In this document: positions 48,325 to 60,435 of the stretch, piece after piece
Position numbering within the stretch: position 1 is the first letter of the stretch
How the letters are laid out: each line of letters begins with the position of its first letter
NCBI GenBank assembly: GCA_945910005.1
Contig: OX246748.1
Location: 16,161,368 to 16,225,367, forward strand
Length of the DNA stretch: 64,000 bases
Reading direction: 5' to 3'
Source: Isoperla grammatica
Taxonomy: Eukaryota; Arthropoda; Insecta; Plecoptera; Perlodidae
The notes under the pieces: model-generated
The model's database searches: none
The model's input: the letters and a program-made list of their open reading frames with translations, nothing else
What the model was told of the DNA's origin: nothing
Made by a program: the position numbers and the translations under genes

Positions 48325-48510
48325 AAAGAGATGGCTCAGTGGTAAGACGCGATACTATTATTCGAAAGGTCGCCGGTTCGATTGCGGCCACGGGCAGTTC
48401 TGACTGAAGTTTTTTCCCAGGTTATCCTTGGTCGTTAAGGTGAATGCTGGGATTAAGTCCTACTAATAGATCTCGGACATTTATTCCCAGCTATCTTAAC
48501 ACCGTAATGA
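48325..48510 (+). mobile_element. tRNA-derived SINE (family 2), plus copy
   Basis: Head agatggctcagtggtaagac (good A box) and ggtcgccggttcgattgcgg (B box), then ttttttcccaggttatcctt and aaggtgaatgctgggattaa as tail. This is the best-preserved member of the family in the window and parallels the minus copy at 3150-3390. Confidence 0.75.
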
Positions 48511-49370
48511 CATAGTCACATGAAGCGTGCACATCAGGTAAATCACGCTCTTTAATGGGTAGTCGTACGAAAAATTATTATTATTATTGTATTTATAATT
48601 GTACCCTAATGATTAGTTTCAAATTGTTAGGTCCCATTTTCTAAATTATTCCGAAATTTTTTAAAAATTATTTTTACTAGTAGTAGTATTAGTAGAAGTT
48701 AGTATTTATTGCTAAAATACCGTGAAAACGTATAAAGTGTTCTTATTTTCCTGATTACAAGTATTAATAAATATGTAAACCTATTGGTGCTTCACTGTAC
48801 ACATGTAAGGTACAATGTAAGATATTTATGTTAAAAGGGCAGGATGCAAACATTCATTACTCGAAGTTCATTATCCGAAGGTGTATATACAATGAGCAAT
48901 GTTGTGTGAGCGTACGAGTAGTTCACTTGCTTCGCTCGTTCTTCTGTCCCTCGCCCCGCCCCCTCCATCGTGATCGGCATGATTTGTGCATTATTCGGTG
49001 GTGAGCATGGTCGTTAACCCCGCTACAACAAATGAACGACACCTCTTATTGATGAAGCCCCTAGCCGGGCCATCAACAAGGTAACCAACTGATCTCTTTT
49101 CGCCCGACCGCAATAAAGATAGGCAATCCGTCAGCTTCAAAGATAGTGGAGACGCCATTCATTACTTTCCAAACAGCTCACACGGAAAGATATGCAGCAT
49201 TCACTCTTCGAATACAGGTGGAAGATACCTTTGTTCGTAGATAACGTCAATTAATAGAAATTGACAAAGTCGGTAATAATTTGAGATCAAATAAAAAGAT
49301 ATTAAAAAACGTGTCGTGTTAAAAAAGGGGATCAAACTTACATCTTCCAACACAATACTTTGTATTATTC
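48511..49370. other. Non-coding; small (ATT)n run
   Basis: A short, uninserted (ATT) run lies at 48576-48588. Moderately GC-rich at 48900-49100, with no gene recognised. Confidence 0.45.
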
Positions 49371-49766
49371 TGCGCAATATAGATGGTTTTGAAAATTGAT
49401 CTAGGACCCTTAAGTTGGATTTCACCAAAGTTTTTAATCGGCTGATTTAATAATCTCGGATTGGTAACAATGGTTTTAAAAAACATTACATACAAAATGC
49501 ATGTTGGCTTTTACAGGGCGCCATTTTTGAACTCTGATTATCATAAAATCGCCGGGTAAAGTTTGGTAAAACTGGCTCTAAGACGGAGTTATACGGTCTT
49601 CAAAATCGTCAATTACAACAATGCACAACAATTACAAATTCACCTTGAGATAATATTTGAAAAGTATTTGTTATCGCTGTACATTGTTGTCATTGACGAT
49701 TTAGACGACCGCAATTAACTCCGTCTAAGAGTCCTAGATCAATTTCGAAAATCATCTATGGCCGCA
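49371..49766. mobile_element. MITE family M3, longest copy (about 396 bp)
   Basis: Outer inverted repeats (tgcgcaatatagatggtttt versus the complement of atcatctatggccgca) include gaaattgatctaggac on both sides. A second, inner palindrome (ctaagacggagttatacggt versus its complement, each arm with caatgcacaaca or similar) lies in the right half. The nested arrangement suggests a MITE inside a MITE, or a composite. Confidence 0.6.
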
Positions 49767-50276
49767 TTCCTCGTTGGTGATCTTTTTTTATACTAAACCA
49801 TGTTTGCAATGACAATCGTAAACCAGTCATCACTATAAGACCATAGTAATAGTTGTCCATTACAAAAAGAAAAACTATATAGAACATCAATATGTATACA
49901 TTTACACATACCAAGAATATACCAAAATATATGTGATAAAATGGCGGCTTCCAGACCGAGTATTGCATAACGCTCGCTCATGTTGCTACAAGACCGAAGA
50001 GGCATGTTCAGTAACGCAGCTGCTATTCTGAGTCCATGGTTTTATATTGGAATACTCAACAATGTTAAAGTGGTTCCACGCCAACGTTTTGAATGCTGAC
50101 GTCATAAATGGGTGAACGGGAGCCAAACATAGAGTGTCTTTCTCAAATACTGACATTTGATTGGCTAAATTCTCGCTAGTCTATGACTTCAGCATCCACA
50201 AGGTTGTTGTGAAACCACTTTATAAACACAACGACGACAGTTATAAAAAACATTTTCTTGATATCGAAAAACACGT
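49767..50276. other. Non-coding, nothing recognised
   Basis: Overlapping minus frames at 49756-50005 lack family motifs. Confidence 0.45.
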
Positions 50277-50404
50277 GTGGAATGCAGAATCGAGTTAAGT
50301 ACGTGATTTGTTTATGGTTGCTATGGAGTTTGTACTTCTTATAGAAAGTAGCATGTAATAAAACAATCCCATAGCAACAAATCCTGTACTCAACTTGACA
50401 CTTG
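50277..50404. mobile_element. TIR MITE, about 128 bp (copy 2 of the 44.8-kb family)
   Basis: gagttaagtacgtgatttgt and tttatggttgctatggagtt match the 44.8-kb copy in reverse. The right end is tactcaacttgacacttg. Confidence 0.65.
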
Positions 50405-51518
50405 CACTTGTTACTGTGTGAACTAAGAGATAAGTGAAGCCATGTCAACTCTTGCTGAAATAACTCGAGGTCCACCACAAGATTTAGAAGGCCGTGAGCT
50501 CAGCCACTCCGCTAAGTTTCTTGTGGGCCGTGGTCGAAGTCGAAGTCGAAACATGCGAGTTGAGTCAGTTCGTCGTATGGCTGACCACTAAAACTCGTCA
50601 TCCGCTAGCCCGTGAATCTGTTCGGCTTGGGCCTGCTTGTTGCGGCTAAGATTACCAATGACGAGTGTTTGATCCCTCGTCTAAAGCTTAGTTCCAATGC
50701 CTGCGTTTTTTGCAACACAACCCGCTGCGTTGACGCGGATAACTTCAATTTTTGTTACTTTCAACACATCAGGAGATCCGCATCATAAAATTCTAACACG
50801 TGATGCTTTGAAAGTTACAGAAAATTTAAGTATTCCACGTCAATGCAGTGGATTGCGTTGGAAAAACGCAGATATGGAACATAGCTTTAAGCAGCACATG
50901 CAAAAGGGGTGCAGGGATTCTTGTAGAGCATTATTTTGTATAATCTTGGAAATCTGTTTGTTGTGGTGTTTTGGGTACATATACTGATACTTTCAATATT
51001 ACTTAATTTTTATTGTAACGTTTAGTCTAGATAAAGAGCACGATTAATTTATTTAGGTTCCGTGTCCGGATCAAATAATTACATCCCAAAACGCAGCGAC
51101 ATTCGTGGCCCTCTCATTGGCCTTGAATAAATCATTTTGACTGAAGCAGTTCCCCATCGTTGGAAAATAATTTTGTATCTATACAGTACAATGTAACAAT
51201 ATAGATATTGATTCAAAGATTCCCACAGACAAAGAAAATGTTAGGTAACTAAATAAGAGTAGATTGTTTGGCAAACTAGTTTGAAAGCTGTAATGTTTAA
51301 TTAAATTTTTTTTTTAAAGCAAGATTTGAACTTTTGCTTTGAAGAATATAAGATGGGCTATACTTTTACAAAGCAATGTGTCAAATCCACAATTATGCAT
51401 ACTGTAAAAGATCGCTCATCTGTCAACGCGGTTCTCAAGCGGCATTTTCTTATATGAGATGTTTAGTGATTTTGAAACGGGCAGTGACGATCTAAATTAT
51501 GTGCTTTGATCTACGGCA
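50405..51518. other. Non-coding; unsupported frame
   Basis: A plus frame at 50697-50987 (96 codons) shows no recognisable domain. A gtcgaa triplication lies at 50534-50552. Confidence 0.4.
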
Positions 51519-51674
51519 ATGAATCCCCTGGCTGATGCTCGTCGAAAGAGGTTTACCGAACCTCTACCAGAAGAATTACAAAACTTAAACCAGTATCAAT
51601 GCGCGGTTACTTGTTTTAAGTGTTTCCAAGAACCGCCGTCCGACGCTCAGATTCAGCGCCACTGTACGGGCTAG
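51519..51674 (+). CDS. Short ORF (51 aa) with a Cys/His cluster, unknown
   Basis: ATG to TAG, 51 residues, beginning MNPLADARRKRF and ending CFKCFQEPPSDAQIQRHCTG. The spacing C-x2-C-x12-H-C is loosely zinc-finger-like, but it fits no family I can name. Composition is less AT-rich and more codon-like than the surrounding DNA. A gtaagc donor-like site follows the stop at 51682. No promoter, partner exon or second copy was seen. It may be a worn transposon gag or zinc-finger fragment, or chance. Confidence 0.2.
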   Translation: MNPLADARRKRFTEPLPEELQNLNQYQCAVTCFKCFQEPPSDAQIQRHCTG

Positions 51675-51814
51675 CAATAGGGTAAGCGTTGACTGGTTTT
51701 CTCTGGACTACCGTCCCTAAATGAATGGATGATTTACAGAATTAGTCTAGAAAGCCGTGACTTGCTCTATCTAAGGGTTCTTGATAGTTATCTTAAGGTG
51801 CATTTTTCACTGTT

Positions 51815-51915
51815 GTGCATTGTTGTCATTGAAGATCTAGACTCTAGAGGACCGTGATTAGCTCTACTTAGGATCCTAGATCAATTCTGAAAAAGGTCTA
51901 TTGGCCGTACTAGAT
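51815..51915. mobile_element. MITE family M3, partial copy
   Basis: tgttgtgcattgttgtcatt, then gatcctagatcaattctga and ctattggccg match the right part of the copies at 46167 and 49371. Confidence 0.5.
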
Positions 51916-54900
51916 TTTTAATAAGCGTTACCGTCTATACCAGAGAACGTACAAGAAGTACACTCACATTCATTGAAACTGAGATGTTTCCCCTTTACAC
52001 TGATATAGAAGGCTTTTATAAGTCTCATGTATGTATAGGCATAGTTTCGAGCAACACACATCATCAAAATTAGCATGAGTTGCTTATTTTTTAATGACGT
52101 TGGGAGGAAAAGGAGGAAACAGGGCAGAATGTTACGAAATGTTAAAGAATTGTCGATAACTCTTCGTGAATAGTGTTAACACACAAGGAATTACACGAAT
52201 GCGCTAAGAGGAAAGAATGTTATGAAAAAGCTTTATTGATGAGGAGATCGTTTACTTGTTAACATGTTGAGGTACGAAAGAATAATATAACTGAAGTGCA
52301 AGTAGAAGTACAAACTAAGTTGTGCCGTAACAATATTGAAACTGTTGAAAATGTTAGAAACTCACCTTTACAACGTCTTGGTTTATAATTAGAAATGAAT
52401 GTATAACTTGTGTATGTGTAACTTATTTCCAGTTGTTATGCAACTTAAATCTTGTTTTGACATCAATTAATATTAATTTTATCACAAATAAGTATACCAG
52501 CGAACATTGAATAATTTTCTTGTAATGAGTTTCAGTTCTTGTCTTATAGTTTATTCTTTGCTGACAATTCAATTATAAAATCAAAGGAAGTTTACTGACT
52601 GTTTGAATAAGGAACTACTATATGAAGATGGGAATTCATGTGATAATTTATTATGTCTTCATATGAAACCATAAACTAATTAACTTGTTTTAAAAAGCTA
52701 TAATTACCGCTCGTTAGAATGTCGATAACAGTTCACTCAGGGAGGGTCTAGGTGGGGCTTTTCTGTTGAATAGTGAGTTAACTGGAGGATTACGCCAGTA
52801 GATAGAAAGCTTTTCAAGTACTTTCCAAAGTGGCAATTACCCTACTTGCACCAATTAGTGTTAAACATTATCGCAATGATAATGGTAAATTACAAACTAC
52901 ATTTTATGCTTTTAGGTCAGATATATTATTAACGTGGAACTGTGTTGGCATTAATTAAGTTACATTTAACTATACGGAATTTGTATCATGGAGACAAAGC
53001 TGCCCAGGTAAACATTATTTTCTGTACGGTACAGTGAATCTAACACCATATATTAGCTTATATTCAATACCTTTTGTTTCAGATGTTTACTTTCACATTA
53101 TCAAAAACAAGAACCACTACATTTTGGAATATAATTTTTTAAATTAAAAATTAAAACCAATGTTTTTAACATAAATAAATGTGTTAAATACAAAATAAAG
53201 AAATACTGTACAACAAGAGATGACGCAAAAGTGACATGTCTTGAATATCTTGTGAATGTATTGACTTTCAAAAGAGTTTCAAAGGTAAATTCTTCACGTT
53301 AAACCCCTTTTCGCGCTTCTGGGTTTAGAATATTTGCCCTCACAGCACACATGTATCAATTGGTCAATTGGAAAATTTAAATATACTAGAATGTACACAC
53401 AAGTGTGACAAGGCAAGTAATAACACTGGATATTATTCGATTCCCTTGGGTATAGTGGTTACTAAACGAATCGTTTGTATTCTCCATATAAAATTGTGAT
53501 TCTGTCTGATGATGAACTATATTAAGGGTAAACTGTGAATCTCTCTCTACGAATCTGTGTTAAGCGCTTATAGGTCTTCAGTTATTTTTACTATTAATTT
53601 ATTTTCAATATGCAATACAGTCATAACAAACCACATAAAGCATATTGATGGCAACAAGAAAAGAACCGAGCTCCATAGCACAAAAAGTGTCTTGCCACCA
53701 TTTACAACACAATTTGGAATTATTTAGAATGAAGCACAAAATGCATTCCGAGCTAATGTATTCGGGACGCGTAATACAACCCACGTGACGTCATTTCTGA
53801 AAGTGAAACAGTAAATCTTAACCCTAAGAACCTCAGCCATGTAATAGTGACAATGTATAGTATAAGAACCAAGAAATGTACCCGTATAAATCATCTCTGC
53901 GTAGATGCCAAGAAGTTATATTTACACGCGTAGACGAATGTACAAAACATTGTGGGTTTAGACTTTAGACGCTCTTCACCCTTTGGGGGCCTTAGTTTCC
54001 GCGAGCAGTGTAAAGAAAGAGATATTGGTTACTTTACTTCCATATACCCCAAACACGTTACTTCTCGTTGTGCATTCATAAATTATGTATGATTATTGAT
54101 TAGAGATACCTGAAAATAGTATTTTGATAATGGGTTAGTTTGTAGCATTTTCATTTTCAATTCCCAACATTTTGTAGCACTTTGTAGCATCTATTTTTGC
54201 ACCACCTTCAAAATCATTTGTATGGGGTTACTTTTGCACTTTTAATCACCTTTTATGCCATAGAGGGTAGCTTTACACCAATAAAATTGTAATAAAGCCA
54301 CGTAATGCAAGAATAAAATGCAAAACTATAAGAAAATATGCCTATTTTATGACCACAATTTTAGTAAAAAAAAAGCGTTTCGTAAAGTTTAAAAAATTCT
54401 ATGTACTCATGTAGTATCTATTGAAAAAAACGTTATTTTTACGTATCTATTTATATTTAAATCAAGGGTAGTACAGAAGACACCTTTATCGACACCTCCT
54501 TGAGTTCGTTGTAGTTCCTGAGTTGTTCTTTGTAATGAAGAGATTCAATATATTATCCGCTGTTGTTTGATATTGCCTATGAAAACTTTCAAATACTTTG
54601 TCCCAAATGGAGATGATGTTAAAATAAGATTGACATGACGCATTATCGGCTTCGCTAACCATGCTCTGACTGTAGCGCAGGCTTACTTTAAGTATAAAAT
54701 TTAGAAATAACGTCTTCTTTATAGTTCAAAATACACAAATTCTGCGCTACAGGATTCCCGAGAAATCGTGAGTTACGTGGTATGCTTAACGACTATAGGA
54801 ACACTGCGTCATCTCTATAGGTGGAGTTTGTTCAATACTTGGAATTGTTTTCCTCTACACAACACAGCGTGCGCTTAATGTGTTTATGAAGTGAACCAGA

Positions 54901-55069
54901 AATACATGTTGTTTTTCTAAGACTTGATTATACTCATCAAGCAACTCAGGTGAATACAGCTTGGGGGGAGATATATGGGGGGAAACAGTGGGGGGGGGGG
55001 GGGTCGGACCCACGTCATACACCGAATCCCAATCTAGTCATCCGAGAAAAGTAGAATCGATATGTTTAC
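51916..55069. other. Non-coding, 3 kb without recognisable features
   Basis: AT-rich, few open frames. A G-run lies at 54992-55002. Confidence 0.5.
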
Positions 55070-55118
55070 CTGTTTTCGTCTTCTCATATGAGATATGGAA
55101 GTTTTCCGGTTCACCTAC
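55070..55118 (-). other. Candidate 49-nt micro-exon (weak)
   Basis: On the minus strand a strong acceptor (ttttcttttccag) precedes 49 nt open in only one frame (VGEPENFHISYEKTKT plus one base), followed by a donor (acag|gtaaac). It shares its strand with the neuroligin-like exon, but the phases do not join: this ends one base into a codon, whereas that exon supplies only the last base of a codon. Direct splicing between them would shift the frame. It could be chance or belong to another transcript. Confidence 0.2.
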
Positions 55119-55339
55119 CTGGAAAAGAAAAGTGTGAGTTAAAATCAAGATATTGAACATGACAGTCCAGCTACACCAAACTGTTGGGTTGCCCTGTATT
55201 TTGGTTAAAATAAGGACATTGATTTGTTGTAAAAGTACTTATCATATTAGGAATCCTAATAATTATAATCCAACCCTAAAATGTTCTCTTTTATAATGTA
55301 TATTAAACAACATTTTACAAGGTATACCTGCTTTAATTT

Positions 55340-55630
55340 TCTGTAAGATGATATTTGGGTTTCACGTCCCTTATTTTGGCTAATCGGGACGACAAGTAGT
55401 TGGTGAAATATGAAGATGAAGATAAAAAAACGCCATATGTCCGAATCAGATCCATTGCACATCGTGCGGGGGTCGTCATAAGGGGAGTCCAGCAAGGGAG
55501 GGCAGGGCAAAGTAGGAGGATCAATCTTCAGTGGGACCGTGGGGGAAAGGAATGGGTTATCTTTTCGTCACCTATTTCGACTAGCAGAGTCATTCGGGGC
55601 GTAGGCATGGGAAATGTGTATATATCGTAA
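55340..55630. repeat. Possible interspersed repeat remnant
   Basis: gatatttgggtttcacgtcc resembles atatttgggttttacgtccc near 22323. The GC-rich part (55430-55560) with overlapping frames on both strands has no family match. Only the short motif supports the repeat call. Confidence 0.3.
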
Positions 55631-56553
55631 ATTATAACAGCAGGAATGTGGTAAAGGGTGACATATAAAAATGAAAAACTACTGGAGAGTGTTGGGGGTC
55701 AATGTTTTCTGAACAGAGATTCCAACTTTACCTGTGATGTTTTCACGTGGGACCGTATCAAGGTAGCAGTGTAATCACTGTGAGTGGATGTGGATCTGTA
55801 AATCTCAACCAAATGACCTCAACACTGTCCAACATTTAGGATGACTTCCTGCACTTTCAGCCGACGAAACTTCAGTACTAGACCACTTTAATGTTAACCC
55901 TCTTCAATCTGGCAAAACGTCCGGTCGATTTTTACGACTGTCACTCGGCGAAACAAACGACTATAAACCGACGACTAGAAACATCAACACACTTTTCTAT
56001 TAAATTTCTGAGGAATGTCCGAAGAAAATACATAGTCAACAGGAAGGAAACCCGAGTTTAGGGAAAGTTATGTAATTCCTTAGGGAAGAGCGTTTATATA
56101 CGTATTTACTGTTGAAACAGGAAACAGGAAACTATCTTACTGAAAACCTCTCAGTGATGTTCAGAATGAGAAGCTTCATTCATGTTCACTAATTAATTAA
56201 AACAATTTCTGTAGAAATTGTTAAAAATTATAATTGGTATATTTATAAAATATATAAGAATGATAATATAATTAAAATTGTAGGTGATTTAATCAAATGA
56301 TTATGTACTAGTAGCGCCTTTTTATGGAATAATATCGATTTCTATAGCTAAAGCTGTTGCGCAGTATATTTGGTAGCATTTCCATATTGAATAAATTTTA
56401 AGTGAAGTTAATGAAAATATGTTTCATCTTATTTTTAATAAATATATGAAATATATATTTTTAAGAAATATATCTTCATTTACAAACATTTCTCTAGAAT
56501 TTGTGAAATTACACTGAATTCTATACACAGACGCAAAAATAGTCAATGATTAA
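55631..56553. other. Non-coding, nothing recognised
   Basis: AT-rich from about 56160 onward; no frames of note. Confidence 0.5.
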
Positions 56554-56700
56554 GGTTGGAATTCATAGTCGGCCCCTACACCTAGGGGCGCCCATTGTTA
56601 CCAAGGTAACAATTGTTTCCATGTTATTTCCCATAAACAAAACAAATCCATAGCAACAATGGGTGCCCCTAGGTGTAGGGGCCGACTATGAATTCCAACC
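56554..56700 (-). mobile_element. 147-bp palindromic MITE, copy 2 (reverse orientation)
   Basis: Same arms and loop as 846-992, but the loop reads in the opposite direction. Length is identical and identity near complete. Flanks are TAA on the left and TTG on the right, so the TTA target signal is less clear than in copy 1. Confidence 0.85.
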
Positions 56701-57439
56701 TTGACTTTACTTAAAACATTATTTTTAAACGTAAATCAATTGTTAACCACGTTGATATTTTTGTTTAAACATTATTTTACCGGCATCTGCCTGACTCTGA
56801 TGTTATTTTCTTCTTTGATTGCAAAGGGTCACCAGTTCGATTTCCTGTCAACTAGAGTTTTCCTACGTCTCAATGTAAGTACCGAACCAACATTGTTGCA
56901 TGTCAGTAATTCATTTTACCCCACCGCCCGCTGAAACTTGTTATGCGGGTAAATATAACATACTGTGCTTTTATCGATATTTCACTGTGTAATAAGAATG
57001 ATAACACAATATTTGTAATCGCTGTGTTTGTGTTCGTGCAGGTTAAGCATTTGTATCAATCATAATATGCAACGCAAACATTGTACGACAATAATGTTTT
57101 CGAAATGGAAATGTTTATATCAGATAATCGGTATAAGAAGTGTAAGATTCATAGACCGGTGAACTGAGTGCACGGGCGCTGACAAACTACTGTGCACTAT
57201 AGTTCGATCAATGTCTTCTAGCAGCACTTAATATATAACCCAGACAACACGCCATAATATAGGGAACTTACAACTGACACACACAGCCGAACTACAACAA
57301 TGTAACAAATGAATCGAACTGATGGACAAACAAGCATCAAAAAAATAAAATAATACAACATTATGAAGAAAACGAGGTATGGCGATAGTAACTGCTCACC
57401 AGTTAAAACGTTTAATGATGGGCAACCAAGTTGTGAAAG
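56701..57439. other. Non-coding; possible SINE scrap
   Basis: gtcaccagttcgatttcc at about 56828-56845 resembles a B box followed by tagagttttcctacgt. Too short to assign. Confidence 0.35.
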
Positions 57440-57490
57440 TTTTGTATATAAAATATACAAAACAAACAAGAAATTTTCTTGTTTGTTTTG
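57440..57490. repeat. Two overlapping perfect palindromes
   Basis: 57440-57462 has arms ttttgtatat / atatacaaaa with a 3-base centre. 57458-57490 has 16-bp arms caaaacaaacaagaaa / tttcttgtttgttttg with a single-base centre. They share caaaa, so the two stems are mutually exclusive. Confidence 0.8.
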
Positions 57491-57872
57491 AAGATTTGTT
57501 TTCATAATCAGAATGTTTTATTTTTTGACAGCTTGTTGTTTGTCTATCGATGCATTTTCATTTGTTTCATTGTTGTAAAGCAAGCTTGCAGGCAGCCTAC
57601 AGTCGCAACCTTAGTGAGTGTTGAGAGCACAGCTCTGTATGCTGCAAATATATACAAGTAGTGAGCCACATGAATTAGAGTAGATCTAGAAACTGTCTTG
57701 TGGCCATTATATAATATACATTATATCATATATTTCTTTATTATATTTACCATTGTGGAATTGCTCTAATTCTGTGTAAATAAATGCATAATAATAACCT
57801 TGAACACGGAGTGTATAATGATGTTTGTTCCCAAGAGACAGATACAGGCTAGGCCTAGGCCTATTCGCGATC
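57491..57872. other. Non-coding
   Basis: Nothing recognised. Confidence 0.5.
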
Positions 57873-58061
57873 GCAGAGCTAAGCTACGCTTCCTAGCGGG
57901 AAAACGCGTCCCTAGAGCCAAGGAGTACTGACGTATCGCGCTCGTGTATAGCTTTGTGTGGATTTGACGATATTGCAGACATGTTTATAAACGAGAACCA
58001 CCACAAGTACTCTTTGTAGCCGCCATGTTAGACCGTGACGTCATGATAATTCGTCCTTGAT
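57873..58061 (-). repeat. Interspersed repeat P, copy 2 (reverse)
   Basis: Reverse complement of 25994-26179 along about 190 bp with scattered substitutions. Confidence 0.75.
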
Positions 58062-59328
58062 ACAGCGAATACAAATCTATGACAGTGGTTCTACATAACT
58101 ATACTAAAACTTTGTAATCTTTTGTAAATTACTAATTTATTTTGAATTAAGTGAATATTTACTTACGAATAGTATTTTTGCGGCCTTTCACGGATGTATT
58201 CTTAAACCCTTATGCTGAAATTCATTCTATATATTCATCCATTAGCGTAGCAGACCATGACTATTATGGTGGCAAATTGATTCTAAATAAACGTTTTTTG
58301 AATGGCTATATTCATTATTTCATTTACTTGTGGTTTTAACAGAATTATTGTGTTTAACACTAGCATATACGTACGCGCCCAACAGTGTGTAAACAAATGT
58401 TCGTACTGATTACCATTAGTTCAAATGATATGGACATTACAAGACTTGGATGCACTACACAGTACACATGACATATACTGGAAGACATCAGTTGAAATAT
58501 GTGCGATCTTACGAGACGTTTGTGGTGCCAAAATCACGACAATTGAATATCTGCCAATACCAATAAACTAGTCCTGCATTTTCGCGGTTAAATATTGCCT
58601 GTATGTTCTCATATTATGTAGTGTGCTTGTGTGCAAAACAGTATCATAAAACAGCTTATGATGCAATAAACGGTAAATGTGATCATGTTTTAAAAAACAT
58701 CGACAAACTACGATTCACTTAATTTTGCGTTAGCTGCAAATAGTTATTCTTCCAACAAAATTATGTTCTTAGATTGTATGATCACGTAGAGTTTGTGGAC
58801 ATGCTGTTTTGAAAGAGAGACGCAACGATACAAGAGGATATCAACAAAAACATAGAATGATATGCTGCGCCTTAAGGGAATAATCACGTAACTAACAATT
58901 AGACGAATGACTATTGGGCTGAACGCTTAGAGTGAAAACCAGAAATTAACAATTCACTCCAACTGGGAATTGGTCCCAGGAAGTCGCGTGCAATGACCAG
59001 TAGAACATCAGTGATGCCAACGTAACAACTAGTATGTATATAATTCACCATGTAGTAAAAATTCTTTGAAATTTAATTCGATATCTGTTGGCAGAGATAT
59101 CGCATATAAATTTTACACCATAGCTCAAATCAATTCCCCGTGTGTCCAACTTTAATTTAAATTATAATCGTATAGCTGAACTAGGGTCCAGTACATACTC
59201 GCACAGACTGTACGCACGCCAGGTGATAAATTTGTAACGAATTACACCAGAAGTTGCAATCATTTCGTAACTGAATGTGTTTTGAATTAAATCTCCCATG
59301 TAACAAGCTATGGAGCTGCGCCAAGCGA
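58062..59328. other. Non-coding, nothing recognised
   Basis: AT-rich, short frames without support. Confidence 0.5.
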
Positions 59329-59467
59329 GAGCCATGTGTTTCCCTACCCGGTTGACCCGCCATGTTTCAGCCATGTGTTTCCCTACCCGGTTGACCCGCC
59401 ATGTTTCAGCCATGTGTTTCCCTACCCGGCTGACCCGCCATGTTTCAGCCATGTTTTTCCCTACCCG
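59329..59467. repeat. 39-bp minisatellite, about 3.5 copies
   Basis: gccatgtgtttccctacccg plus gttgacccgccatgtttca, period 39 (13 codons). Frames on both strands stay open only because the period is a multiple of 3. It abuts the SINE fragment directly. Confidence 0.92.
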
Positions 59468-59557
59468 GAACCTACAGGGTTGGTTTAGCCGCGTTAAATT
59501 AAAGTCCCCCACTAAAAATCAGTTTCGTTACTGAGTGGGTTACTCGAAATGTGAATA
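59468..59557 (+). mobile_element. SINE family 1, 3' fragment
   Basis: cctacagggttggtttagcc to actgagtgggt...gaaatgtgaa matches the 3' end of the family. The 5' break coincides with the minisatellite edge. Confidence 0.7.
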
Positions 59558-60435
59558 AATTTGTTATTTTTATTTATTTAACGCGGTAAATGGTAGGATC
59601 TTAGTATTTGGAAACGGCAGAGTTACACAGGACCAAAGTTTACGTCGGTCCCAAACGGGGGAAAACAACCAAATGCATATAAATGCAAATATATAAAATA
59701 AATATACGCGTTACATTTTAAATATAGATTCATATTATTTCTAAAAGTATCACTGCGTTTGTCAATGATATGTACACCTTAGTTGCAAGACTGTTGGCCG
59801 GGAAAGCTTCGAGGAAGCAGCAAACAGCCAATTAGATCCCTTATCCCGGGGTTGAATCCTGGGGATGAATTATGCCAACCTGAATGAGAAAAACGATACT
59901 TCCACACCTGCGTCCAATGTTGTTATGTTAAAAAACTTACATATTTTAAACTTGTAATTTTCTAAATTTCCGTTTTAATTAACCTTTAGTTAAACGCTTT
60001 TTATAATATTTGATGTATTGCTTCCTTCTTTAATTAACGTATCTGACGTCAAATTTTGTTTATTTTACCTTTTTGTTGATTTAAATGTAATATCCTATGC
60101 ATGCACAGTACACAAATCCGAACAGATTCTTTTTGAAAGATTTTATACGGTAGATGTAATATTCTTTTTCAACAGTGCATAAAGATAATGGGTTATCTGC
60201 ATTCGCCGGACATCCGTCAGTATACAACAGGTAGAACAGTATCGAACGCAAATAGGTGTAAATAACATCACCATTATACTAAATAATGTCTGGCATTAAG
60301 TGATTAGCTTTACAGGTAATGAGAGCTGGTCCGTTTTGAATAGTGCACTCTGATCATGTTCATCTGATAAACATCATCGATGTTTACGAATAAACTTAGA
60401 TCTGGCAACACTGCGTTAGTTTCTCGTTAGTAGTT
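59558..60435. other. Non-coding; possible degenerate tRNA-like stretch
   Basis: atcccggggttgaatcctgg at about 59841-59862 resembles a decayed B box. Otherwise nothing. Confidence 0.4.

Noticed and set aside
55070..55118. Exon directly preceding the neuroligin-like exon at 55-170
   Set aside because: Codon phases do not join, so direct splicing would break the frame; kept only as a weak stand-alone candidate.
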